Shown here in pieces: positions 24,870 through 32,947 of a stretch of 64,000 bases of DNA. The notes beneath the pieces are model-generated. The model worked only from the letters and a program-made list of their open reading frames with translations, was not told where the DNA came from and searched no databases. Within the stretch, counting starts at the first letter, position 1, and each line of letters starts with the position of its first letter. This stretch comes from JAVVHE01 sp038238915 (GTDB lineage: Bacteria > Pseudomonadota > Alphaproteobacteria > Sphingomonadales > Sphingomonadaceae): positions 62,001 through 126,000 of the forward strand of contig JBBSFH010000009.1 of the NCBI GenBank assembly GCA_038238915.1, written 5' to 3'. Made by a program: the position numbers and the translations under genes.

Positions 24870-25657
24870 CCGGGCGCGCCCGTCAGCCAGACCAGCCACA
24901 TCGCCAGCGCCATATGCGCGCCGAACGGGATGCGCGCGGGTTCGCCGTTGGGAGACCGCGCGAGGAGCGCCTGGACGATGCCGGTAAGCGCGGCGATCAG
25001 CACAACCAGCGGCAGGCCCATCCACCCCACCCACGCGCCTGCGGCGGCGAGCAGCGGAGGATCGCCCTCCCCCAGCCCCTCGCGGCCCCGCAGCCGCTTG
25101 TATGTCTCGCCAAGCGCGGCGAGCACCGCCCACCCTGCCACCGCTCCGATCGCTGCGTCGCGCAGCGCCTCGCGTCCGAGCATCGCGGCAACCGCGAGCC
25201 CGGCGGCGGCAAGGCCCCAGCCGCCGATCCGCGGCAGCCACATCGCGCGCAGATCGAGCAACGCGAGCAGCAGCAGCGCCCAGCCGAACAGCGCACCCGC
25301 GAGCGCGAGCATGTCCGGAACCAGCATCGCGCTCGCCACGCCGATAACCAGCCCCGCTGTTTCCGCCAGCGGCAAGCGCACGGGGATACGAGTGCCGCAC
25401 CCGCGACAGCGGCCGCGAAGGAGCAGCCAGCTCAACAGCGGCACCATATCGAGCGGGCGCAACACGCGCGCACACGCGTCGCAGCGGCTGCGCGCGGTAA
25501 AGACTGGCGAGCGTGCGATCAGCCGATCGGCGGTGGCGGCGACGAAACTGCCTACGAACGGTCCCGCGAGCGCAACCATCAGCGGCAGAGCGGCGGGCGG
25601 GAGGATCAGACCGTCCCGCGATAGAGCGGGCGCACGCCCGGCCGCGATGGTACCCAA
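24866..25657 (-). CDS. Prepilin peptidase (A24 family, PilD/GspO)
   Basis: A 263-residue polytopic inner-membrane aspartic protease that cleaves, and usually N-methylates, type IV pilin-like leaders. GPFVGSFVAATADRL is near residue 32, and two CxxC pairs (CDACARVLRP and CRGCG) mark the methyltransferase-type cytoplasmic loop. The catalytic Asp residues are in LLDLRAMWLP and GEGDPP. About seven hydrophobic segments follow. No pilin or secretion genes are close, so the substrate operon is elsewhere. ATG 25657 gives a longish hydrophilic N-terminus, so a later start is possible. Confidence 0.88.
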   Translation of the reverse strand: MGTIAAGRAPALSRDGLILPPAALPLMVALAGPFVGSFVAATADRLIARSPVFTARSRCDACARVLRPLDMVPLLSWLLLRGRCRGCGTRIPVRLPLAETAGLVIGVASAMLVPDMLALAGALFGWALLLLALLDLRAMWLPRIGGWGLAAAGLAVAAMLGREALRDAAIGAVAGWAVLAALGETYKRLRGREGLGEGDPPLLAAAGAWVGWMGLPLVVLIAALTGIVQALLARSPNGEPARIPFGAHMALAMWLVWLTGAPG

Positions 25658-25803
25658 ACGCGCTCGGTGCTCTCGCTGACGATCATCTCTCGCCTCGCAT
25701 GCGGCCGTGACGCTTCAGGAACCGCGCCGGCCCCGCCAATAGTCGTCCGGTCGCAGCGCCGCAACGCTGGTTCCGGCAAGCCACCCATGCCAAAGCACAG
25801 GCC

Positions 25804-28128
25804 ATGCGCGAGAAAGAGTTGCGGCTGGCCTTGGTGTGCTACGGCGGGGTCAGCCTCGCCATCTACATGCACGGCGTCACCAAGGAAATCTGGAAGCTGT
25901 TGCGCGCGAGCCGCGCCTTCCACGACAGCGGTCCGGACACGCTTAGCGACAGTGAACGCGTCTATCATGACGCGCTGATTGCGATCGGGGAGACGCAGCA
26001 GCTCCAGGTCATCGTCGATATCGTGGCGGGATCGTCCGCAGGTGGGATCAACGCGGTCTTCCTCGCGCACGCGATCGCCTCCGGCCAGGATTTCGGCGCG
26101 CTGACCGAACTGTGGCTGACCGAGGCGGATGTCGATCGCCTGCTCGATCCCGATGCCAAGCCAACGTCGCGCTGGTCCAAGGTGTATGCCGAGCCGCTGA
26201 TCTGGATGGCGGGCCGCCGCTATGCCGAATTGTTCGAGGAGGTGGAGCCCGATACGCGCGAGGAAGTGCGCGGGCGGCTGAGCCGTCTGATCCGCAGCCG
26301 CTGGTTCGAGCCGCCGTTTTCGGGCGCGAATTTCACGCGCGATATTCTGAAAGCGTTCGCCGCGATGGCGGCCTCGCCAGCCGACGGCCCGCTGGTACCG
26401 CCGGGGCTGCCGCTCGATCTGTTCGTCACGGTCACCGATTTTCATGGGCATCCCGAACGATTGAAGCTGCATTCGCCTGGCGAAGTGGTCGAAACCGAAT
26501 ATCGTCTGGTGCTCGGCTTCCACGATAAGGGCCACGAGTGCGAGCGTAGCCTTGGGGAAATCCCCGAACTCGTCCTCGCGGCGCGCGCCACCGCCTCGAT
26601 CCCGGGAATTTTCCCCGCGCTTCAGCTTGCCGAAATCGACACCGAGCTTGAAGCACGCGGGGAAACATGGCCGGGCCGAGCGGCGTTTCTCGAGCGCATC
26701 TTCCCTAGCCGCGTCGCGGGGGGCGAAGATCTGTCGCAGATCGCGCTGGTGGACGGCGGCGTGCTCGATAATGCGCCGTTCAGGCCCGCGATCAATGCGC
26801 TCAAGGATCGCCCCGCCAACCGCGAGGTCGATCGGCGCGTGTTGTTCATCGATCCGACGCCGGGCAAATCGGCGATCCGCCTGCGTTCGGGCACGCCACC
26901 CGGCGCACCGGGCTTCTTTACCAATATCTTCCGGTCCTTGTCGGACATCCCGCGTGAACAGCCGATCCGGGACAGCCTCGATTCGCTGCATGCGATCTCG
27001 CGGCGCACCAAACGCCTGCGCTATGTCATCGATGGCATGCGGCCTGCGGTCGAGGCGGCGATCGCCAACGCGTTCGGCCCGGGACTGGCGCTGCACGCGC
27101 TCACGCCCGAGCGGCTGGCGGGGCTGCGTGCCGGGGCGCACACCTTGGCCGCGCGCGAGAGCGGCTTTGCCTATCCCGCGTACGGCCAGCTCAAGCTCTC
27201 GGGCGTCGTCGAGAATGTTGCCGAGATTTTGATCGCGCTCGGCCACCACGACGCGCCGACTGGTGGCGTCGAGGCAGTGCGCGCCGCGCTCTGGGCGCAC
27301 GTGCGCGCGCAGACCATCACCATGGTCGACGCTCCCGGCGATCCCGAAGCCGAACATGTGCCGTATGTGGCGTTCCTGCGGCGCTTTGACCTGCGGTTCC
27401 GCGTGCGGCGACTGCGCGCGCTGATCCGCGCGATGAACGATGTTGCCGCCGCGAGCCAGGGCACGGAGCGCGAGTCGCTCGAAGCGATCAAGCTCGATCT
27501 CTACGCGCTGCTCGCCCCGATACTCGCACGCGCGCAGCCCGAAAACCTGGGAGATCGTGCGGTGGCAGCAGCAGGATTGGCGCAGCAGAACCCCTCGGCC
27601 GCGCTCGACGCGCTCGGCGACGCGCTGGGGCTGCGCGCGCTCGATGCCGCGACCGATGCGGGACTTGTCGCAGTCCTCGAACGCGTGCCCCAGGCAGCCC
27701 GAGACGCACTCCTGACCGCGTATCTGGGCTTTCCCTTCTTCGACATCGCAACACTGCCGCTGCACCAGGACGACGGCAGCGAAGACAGCGACGAGATCAA
27801 GGTCGATCGCATCGCACCCGAGGATACGCATTTCCTGCGTCCGGGCGCGGGCAGTCTGAAGGGCGCGCGGCTGAACAGCTTCGCCGCCTTCTTCGCCCGC
27901 GCCTACCGCGAAAACGATTACCTCTGGGGCCGACTCCACGCCGCCGAGCGGCTGATCGACATCATGCTCTCGACATGGCCGGCCGAAGCGCGCCCGCCCG
28001 CCGATCTCGCAGACCGCCTCAAGGCGGCCGCGGCGGCGGCGATCCTCGACGACGAAGCACCGCGCCTGAGCGCGATCGCCGATCTGATCGCGGCGCTACG
28101 CTACGATCTGGACCGGCGCGCGATCTGA
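25804..28128 (+). CDS. Large patatin-like protein with DUF3376 C-terminal region
   Basis: A 774-residue protein. The N-terminal patatin domain (about 5-370) has the nucleophile elbow GSSAGG near residue 77 and the catalytic Asp in VDGGVLDNAPF near 318, the Ser-Asp dyad of acyl hydrolases. The remaining half is mostly alpha-helical and ends with the DUF3376-type stretch RLNSFAAFFARAYRENDYLW. No signal peptide is seen, so it is probably cytoplasmic or membrane-associated. A phospholipase or lipid esterase role is expected from the family; the substrate is unknown. An antisense frame of similar length is a coding shadow. Confidence 0.85.
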   Translation: MREKELRLALVCYGGVSLAIYMHGVTKEIWKLLRASRAFHDSGPDTLSDSERVYHDALIAIGETQQLQVIVDIVAGSSAGGINAVFLAHAIASGQDFGALTELWLTEADVDRLLDPDAKPTSRWSKVYAEPLIWMAGRRYAELFEEVEPDTREEVRGRLSRLIRSRWFEPPFSGANFTRDILKAFAAMAASPADGPLVPPGLPLDLFVTVTDFHGHPERLKLHSPGEVVETEYRLVLGFHDKGHECERSLGEIPELVLAARATASIPGIFPALQLAEIDTELEARGETWPGRAAFLERIFPSRVAGGEDLSQIALVDGGVLDNAPFRPAINALKDRPANREVDRRVLFIDPTPGKSAIRLRSGTPPGAPGFFTNIFRSLSDIPREQPIRDSLDSLHAISRRTKRLRYVIDGMRPAVEAAIANAFGPGLALHALTPERLAGLRAGAHTLAARESGFAYPAYGQLKLSGVVENVAEILIALGHHDAPTGGVEAVRAALWAHVRAQTITMVDAPGDPEAEHVPYVAFLRRFDLRFRVRRLRALIRAMNDVAAASQGTERESLEAIKLDLYALLAPILARAQPENLGDRAVAAAGLAQQNPSAALDALGDALGLRALDAATDAGLVAVLERVPQAARDALLTAYLGFPFFDIATLPLHQDDGSEDSDEIKVDRIAPEDTHFLRPGAGSLKGARLNSFAAFFARAYRENDYLWGRLHAAERLIDIMLSTWPAEARPPADLADRLKAAAAAAILDDEAPRLSAIADLIAALRYDLDRRAI

Positions 28129-28129
28129 C

Positions 28130-28204
28130 TGGCTGGGGCACCAGGATTCGAACCTGGGAATGGCGGTACCAAAAACCGCTGCCTTACCGCTTGGCTATGC
28201 CCCA
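28130..28204 (-). tRNA. tRNA-Gln (anticodon TTG)
   Basis: The reverse strand reads TGGGGCATAGCCAAGCGGTA at the 5' end and finishes with an encoded CCA. A 7-base acceptor stem (TGGGGCA/TGCCCCA-like), D arm, anticodon arm GCGGT-TTTTGGT-ACCGC with anticodon TTG and T arm GGTTCGAATCC all fold. Its 5' end overlaps the last codons of the WecA-like gene by 10 bases. Confidence 0.95.
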
Positions 28205-29301
28205 GCAGGCGGAGGCGGCGTAGCGCGAGCCCCGGTTTCATGCAATCCGGCGACGTCCGCGCGCTGCACCTCGCCGCTGAATGCGGTGTGGCGCGTGGAG
28301 AGCACGAGCACGGCCACATAAGCGAGTGCGGTGCTGAACAGGAGCGCGATCGCCGCCTCGGGCACCGCGAGCGCAACCAGATTAGGGGTCGCCACCAGCG
28401 CCAGATAGACTACGAGCCCGCGCGGCCATCCCCAGCGAAACGCGATGTGGTGGTGCAGGTGATCGCGATCGGCAGCAAACGGCGATCCGCCGCGCAGCGC
28501 GCGGGCGGTAATCAGCCGCAGTGTATCGAGCACGGGGACGAGGAACAGCAGCGCCACGCGCTCGGCGCGCCAGACCGCAAAATTATGGTTGTACACATAG
28601 ATCGCGAGCAACCCGACGATCGCCGAAATTCCGTAACTTCCGGCGTCACCCAGGAAAAGCTGGCCGCGCATGTTGAACCAGAACATCACAACCAGGCTGG
28701 CGGTCAGCGCGGCGCAGACCGGGGAGAGCGCGGGGGGTGCGGCAAGCCAGATCAGGATCGTCCAGACCAGTCCCAGCCCGATCACCAGCCCGTTCTTGCC
28801 GTCCGCCATGTTGACCGCGTTCAGCAGCCCCACCAGGCACGCGACCGTAAACGCGGTTTCGACCGCGCCGGTGACGAAAATGCGCTCGGCACCGCCGAAC
28901 GCCAGGAAGGCGAGCCGGAAATCGGGCGCATAAAATGCAACGAAGCTGAACACCACGAGCCCGAACAGCAGCCGCACCCTGGGCCCCAACCCAAAGCGAT
29001 CGTCCGCCATCCCGGTCGTCAGCATGGCGAAGGCGGCGAGCGCGAACCAGCGCATGTGCATCGCGGTCAGTCCGGTCCAGCGCGGATCGTCGATCGCCAT
29101 CAGGCCGAGCGCGCCGAGCGTCGATAGGACCACCGCGATCCCACCAACGAGCGGTGTGACGCGCGCGTGCTGCTTGCGCCCCCCCGCCGGATCGGGCCAA
29201 TCGAGCACGCCCAGAAGGCTGCCGATCGCCATGGCACGCCACCCAACCGCGAGCGACAGGAGGACGGCGAGAACCGCCGCCGCTGCCGTGCTCCACATCA
29301 T
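28195..29301 (-). CDS. WecA/MraY-type polyprenyl-phosphate sugar-phosphate transferase
   Basis: A 368-residue integral membrane protein with about ten hydrophobic segments. It transfers a (N-acetyl)hexosamine-1-phosphate to undecaprenyl phosphate, the first step of a surface glycan. The Asp-rich motif LTTGMADDRFG, NAVNMADGKNGL, FLGDAGS and the cytoplasmic His motif DRDHLHHHI match the family. The start at ATG 29301 (MMWSTAAAA) is chosen; the open frame upstream is not conserved. The TAG stop lies inside the tRNA-Gln gene, so the two may share a transcript. UDP-glucuronate epimerase diverges from it. Confidence 0.88.
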   Translation of the reverse strand: MMWSTAAAAVLAVLLSLAVGWRAMAIGSLLGVLDWPDPAGGRKQHARVTPLVGGIAVVLSTLGALGLMAIDDPRWTGLTAMHMRWFALAAFAMLTTGMADDRFGLGPRVRLLFGLVVFSFVAFYAPDFRLAFLAFGGAERIFVTGAVETAFTVACLVGLLNAVNMADGKNGLVIGLGLVWTILIWLAAPPALSPVCAALTASLVVMFWFNMRGQLFLGDAGSYGISAIVGLLAIYVYNHNFAVWRAERVALLFLVPVLDTLRLITARALRGGSPFAADRDHLHHHIAFRWGWPRGLVVYLALVATPNLVALAVPEAAIALLFSTALAYVAVLVLSTRHTAFSGEVQRADVAGLHETGARATPPPPAGA

Positions 29302-29415
29302 CGCCCCACCATCCGGTTGCCGCGCGCGGCCCCATCGTCTAGGTCGCCGCCGACGATCGTGCCCGGCCATCCGGTGGGGCTCGCGCGCCAAGCGCAGGGG
29401 CGGGACGGAACTGGC

Positions 29416-30417
29416 ATGAGCATCCTTGTGACGGGCGTGGCGGGCTTTATCGGTTTCCATACCGCGCTTCGCCTGCTTGAGCGCGGTGAACGCGTGGTTG
29501 GGATCGATAACGTCAACGATTACTACAGCGTGTCACTCAAACGCGACAGGCTCGCGCTGATCGCGCAGCGGCACGGCGGCGCGTTCCGGTTGGTGGAGGT
29601 TGATTTCGCCGACAAGGCCGCGCTCGCAGCCGCACTCGATGGCGAGGGCGTGGACCGCGTGGTTCATTTGGGAGCGCAGGCGGGGGTTCGCTATTCGATC
29701 GAAAATCCGCACGCCTATGTGGAAAGCAATCTCGTCGGCCATCTGAACGTAATGGAATGGGCGCGCCGCTCCGAACGCTGCCGCCACATGGTTTATGCTT
29801 CGTCCTCGTCCGTTTATGGATCGAACCGCAAGTTGCCGTTTTCGGTCGATGACCGCGTCGATCACCCGATCTCGCTCTACGCCGCGACCAAGAAGGCGGA
29901 CGAGCTGATGAGCGAAACCTACGCACATCTGTATCGCCTGCCGATGACGGGCTTGCGCTTCTTCACCGTCTACGGCCCGTGGGGGCGGCCCGACATGGCG
30001 ATGTGGCTGTTCACCGACGCGATCCTGAAGGGCGAACCCATCGACGTCTTCGGCGAGGGCAACATGCGCCGCGATTTCACCTATGTGGATGATATCGTCA
30101 CCGGCGTCGTCGCGTGCCTCGACAATCCACCGCCCGACGATGGCGCGATCAAGGCGGGGGGCAGCACGGGACCGCACACGCTCTACAACATCGGCAACCA
30201 TCGTTCGGAAGAACTGACGCGGATGATCGATCTGATCGAAGCAGCGGTGGGAAAGCCCGCGCAGCGCAGACTCTGCCCGATGCAGCCCGGCGACGTGCGC
30301 GATACGCACGCCGACATCGATGCGATCCGCCATGACCTTGGCTTCGATCCCACGACCACGATCGACGAGGGCATCCCGCGCTTCGTCGCGTGGTTCCGCG
30401 CATACCACGGGGTATGA
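29416..30417 (+). CDS. UDP-glucuronate 4-epimerase
   Basis: A 333-residue extended SDR enzyme that interconverts UDP-glucuronate and UDP-galacturonate for surface polysaccharide. It has VTGVAGFIGFHTALRL at the N-terminus, the catalytic Ser in YASSSSVYG, the YxxxK pair in SLYAATKKADE near residue 155, and FFTVYGPWGRPDMA. Length and motifs match LpsL/Cap1J-type epimerases. ATG 29416 is used; the frame is open upstream but antisense to the WecA-like gene. Confidence 0.92.
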   Translation: MSILVTGVAGFIGFHTALRLLERGERVVGIDNVNDYYSVSLKRDRLALIAQRHGGAFRLVEVDFADKAALAAALDGEGVDRVVHLGAQAGVRYSIENPHAYVESNLVGHLNVMEWARRSERCRHMVYASSSSVYGSNRKLPFSVDDRVDHPISLYAATKKADELMSETYAHLYRLPMTGLRFFTVYGPWGRPDMAMWLFTDAILKGEPIDVFGEGNMRRDFTYVDDIVTGVVACLDNPPPDDGAIKAGGSTGPHTLYNIGNHRSEELTRMIDLIEAAVGKPAQRRLCPMQPGDVRDTHADIDAIRHDLGFDPTTTIDEGIPRFVAWFRAYHGV

Positions 30418-30433
30418 GCCGCGCGACCTGCGC

Positions 30434-31255
30434 GTGCTGAACCGCTACAGCGTGTGGACCGCGCTTGGTCCGGTTTCGTGGGTCGCGTGGGGCATGCTCG
30501 CGGTGTTCATCGCCTCGCTGCTTCGCGGCGAGCGGGCGCGGCGGTTCGCGCGCCGGACGCTCTGGCTGACGATGGCGTGGGCATTTATCATCTGCGCGGG
30601 ACCGATGGGCTATTATCTGATGGATGCGCTCGAAACGCGCTTCCCCAGGCCTTCGGCTACGGCGGTTGCGAGCGCGCGCGATATCCTCGTGCTTGCGGGT
30701 GGCGAGCATCTGAGTGCGTCTGCGCGCAATGGGCGGCCCGAGTTCAGCGAACATGGGGACCGTGTGATCGCGGGCGCGATGCTCGCGCACCAGCTGCCCG
30801 CCGCACGGCTGTGGACGGTCGGCGGCAATCGAGCGTCCCCCGATACGCCGCGGGATGTCGATTGGACAAAGCTCGCGTGGGTCCAGCTTGGCGTCGATCC
30901 GCGCCGGATCATGATCGTTGGCGGCACTGCGGACACATGTGGCAACGCGCTCGGCGTGGCGACGCAGCTTGGGCGCGGCGCGCGCCCGTTGCTGGTGACG
31001 AGCGCGTTCCACATGCCGCGCGCGATGGCGTGTTTCCGTGCTGCGGGGATCGAGCCGATCGCGTATCCGGTCGATTATCTGAACGGCACCGTGCCCAATC
31101 CGATCGAAAGCGTCGGCTTCGATTTCGCCGACAACGCAACGCACAGCGATCTGGCGCTGCATGAATATGTCGGCCTCGCCTGGTACCGCCTGACCGGCCG
31201 CACACGCGAACTGTGGCCGGACCCGACGCAGAGAACGACCGCTGCTATTCAGTGA
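30434..31255 (+). CDS. YdcF/SanA (DUF218) family membrane protein
   Basis: About 273 residues. Two N-terminal membrane segments (near VSWVAWGMLAVFIASLL and WLTMAWAFIICAGPMGYYLM) precede a periplasmic DUF218 domain with DILVLAGGEHL, VGGTADTCGNAL and LLVTSAFHMPRAM. The family (ElyC, SanA, YdcF) is tied to envelope integrity, with no settled reaction. There is no ATG; GTG 30434 is a guess, and GTG 30452 also fits. It follows the epimerase by 16 bases and converges with the DsrE-like gene, overlapping it by 11 bases. Confidence 0.8.
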   Translation: MLNRYSVWTALGPVSWVAWGMLAVFIASLLRGERARRFARRTLWLTMAWAFIICAGPMGYYLMDALETRFPRPSATAVASARDILVLAGGEHLSASARNGRPEFSEHGDRVIAGAMLAHQLPAARLWTVGGNRASPDTPRDVDWTKLAWVQLGVDPRRIMIVGGTADTCGNALGVATQLGRGARPLLVTSAFHMPRAMACFRAAGIEPIAYPVDYLNGTVPNPIESVGFDFADNATHSDLALHEYVGLAWYRLTGRTRELWPDPTQRTTAAIQ

Positions 31256-31700
31256 CGATCCGGTCGGCCCATTCGACCAGCGACACGAAGATCGCGGGAT
31301 CACCAAATTTCGCGTTCCACGGCGCGAGATCGGCGTCGCTCACACCGCGCGCCCGGCTGCAAGCCCCGCAGGCGTAGATCGCAATCCCCTTCGCCACAAC
31401 TTTGTCGAGCACCTCGACCAGCGGCGGCCAACCGACGGGGATGACGGACTTGGCGAGCGAGGGTCGTAAAAGCGAAACTGCCTCGCCCAACAAAAATATC
31501 TGCACCAGATGCCCGGCCTCCGCGAGCGCGTGACCGTGCAGGAATGGAAATGCTGCCCGCGTCGGATCGTCGGATCCCCACGCGCTCTTCATCATGATTT
31601 TTAGACTTCGTTTGCGCTCCGCAGCCGCCACGGCCGACGACGACAGGCCTGCCACGAGAGGCAACACGGCCAGCGGTGCGATCAGGTGACGCCGTTCCAT
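31245..31700 (-). CDS. Exported DsrE-like protein
   Basis: A 151-residue protein with an N-terminal signal peptide (LAVLPLVAGLSSSAVAAA, probable cleavage after AAA). The rest looks like a DsrE/DsrF sulfur-relay fold: KIMMKSAWGSDDPTRA, FLLGEAVSLL and a Cys pair in IYACGACSRARG, which could carry persulfide or bind a metal. The substrate is unknown. It lies downstream of the GT4 gene on the same strand, after an 85-base gap with nothing recognised. Confidence 0.78.
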   Translation of the reverse strand: MERRHLIAPLAVLPLVAGLSSSAVAAAERKRSLKIMMKSAWGSDDPTRAAFPFLHGHALAEAGHLVQIFLLGEAVSLLRPSLAKSVIPVGWPPLVEVLDKVVAKGIAIYACGACSRARGVSDADLAPWNAKFGDPAIFVSLVEWADRIVTE

Positions 31701-31785
31701 CGCATCCGTTCTCAGGACTCTTTGATGGGTCGTACCATGTTTTGCACGCCTCTTGCACTAATTTGCGTACGGGCGATGCCGATTG

Positions 31786-32793
31786 TCAGCCTATAATCCT
31801 TCGGTATAGCGCCAGATAAGCATCCGCCATTCGATCGACCGTGAACCGCGCCGCCACCGCGGCACGGCACGCGGCACGATCGATCTCGCCCAGCCGCGCG
31901 ATCGCGGCGACCGCCTCGTCCACCCCGTCCACCAAAAATCCCGTGACCCCGTGATCGATCAGCTCGGGCATCGATCCGCGCCGCGTGGCGATGACCGGCG
32001 TACCGCACGCGAGTGCCTCGATCACGGACAAGCCGAAGGGTTCATCGAAGTTGATCAGGTGGAGCAGTGCAGCCGCCTGCCCGAGCGTGCGCGTTCGCAG
32101 GTCGCCGCCGACAACCCCGAGATAGCGGACGCGATCGCCACCCAGATGCGTTGCAACCTCGCGTGCGTGGTAGCCCTCGTCCTGGATGATCCCCGCCATA
32201 ATCAGATTACGGCCCGCGCGCGCCGCAGCCGCGATCGCTTCCGCTGCACCCTTGTCCGGATGGATGCGGCCGAAGAAGAGAAGATCGTCGCCACCATCGG
32301 CGACGAATGGAAACTCACCGATCGCAATGCCGTGGTGGATCGTCGCGGCATAGCGCAGGCCCGGCGCGCGATCCGCCTCGCTGATCGCTACGTAATGCAC
32401 GTGATCCTGGTAGGCGCGGTACGCGGGCAGGATCCGTGCGCTGGAAAAGCCGTGGATGGTGGTGACGACGGGCGTGGCCACCAGCCGTGAGAAAGCGAGC
32501 GGCAGAAAATCATATTGATTATGGATCAGATCGAACTGCGCCGCCTGCTCGAAGCAATGCGCGATGTGCAGCGCTTCCCACACTTTGGGTTCGATGCTTG
32601 CGTCTTCGGAATACGGAGCGGGAACGACCGCCTCAAGCCGACCCGCAGTGATCGAATCGGCAGTGGCGAACAGCGTCACCTCTACCCCGCGCGCGATCAG
32701 CGCCTCGGTCAGCAGGCTGGTGGCGAGTTCCCAAGGTCCATAGGCGCGCGGCGGGGTGCGCCATGAGATCGGCGCGAGCATGGCGATGCGGAT
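31786..32793 (-). CDS. GT4 glycosyltransferase, apparent AUC start
   Basis: A 335-residue GT-B glycosyltransferase if started at ATC 32793. The first residues RIAMLAPISWRTPP are the conserved beginning of this subfamily, whose members normally start Met-Arg-Ile. Here the initiator position is ATC, with GGGAGG five bases upstream; the nearest ATG is 32781, four codons later, and badly spaced from that site. Motifs are IHNQYDFLPLAFSR, TTIHGFSSARIL, FFGRIHPDKG and the GT4 EPFGLSVIEALACGTPVI (E-x7-E). It diverges from the GT4-toroid gene and probably works with it and GH130 on one glycan. Donor and acceptor are unknown. Confidence 0.85.
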   Translation of the reverse strand: MRIAMLAPISWRTPPRAYGPWELATSLLTEALIARGVEVTLFATADSITAGRLEAVVPAPYSEDASIEPKVWEALHIAHCFEQAAQFDLIHNQYDFLPLAFSRLVATPVVTTIHGFSSARILPAYRAYQDHVHYVAISEADRAPGLRYAATIHHGIAIGEFPFVADGGDDLLFFGRIHPDKGAAEAIAAAARAGRNLIMAGIIQDEGYHAREVATHLGGDRVRYLGVVGGDLRTRTLGQAAALLHLINFDEPFGLSVIEALACGTPVIATRRGSMPELIDHGVTGFLVDGVDEAVAAIARLGEIDRAACRAAVAARFTVDRMADAYLALYRRIIG

Positions 32794-32798
32794 GTTAG

Positions 32799-32805
32799 CC
32801 TCCCT
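32799..32805 (-). promoter_or_regulatory. Ribosome binding site pointing to the AUC start
   Basis: AGGGAGG on the minus strand ends five bases before ATC 32793 and 17 bases before ATG 32781. The spacing supports initiation at ATC. Confidence 0.6.
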
Positions 32806-32947
32806 CGCGCCGGATGCGCGCCTCCGATTGGTTAACCGGCGGCGGCTGCGAATCGATCCTTGGCGATTGGTCGCAAACGCGCTGCACCTGCGAACAGTTC
32901 GTCGCAAACCCCGTGCCACTTTTCGTGTAACCGGGCGTTCATCTCGC

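Noticed and set aside
25606..27939. A 777-codon open frame on the minus strand
   Set aside because: It lies opposite the patatin-like gene, has no recognisable motif, and its 5' end also covers an intergenic region; judged a coding shadow.
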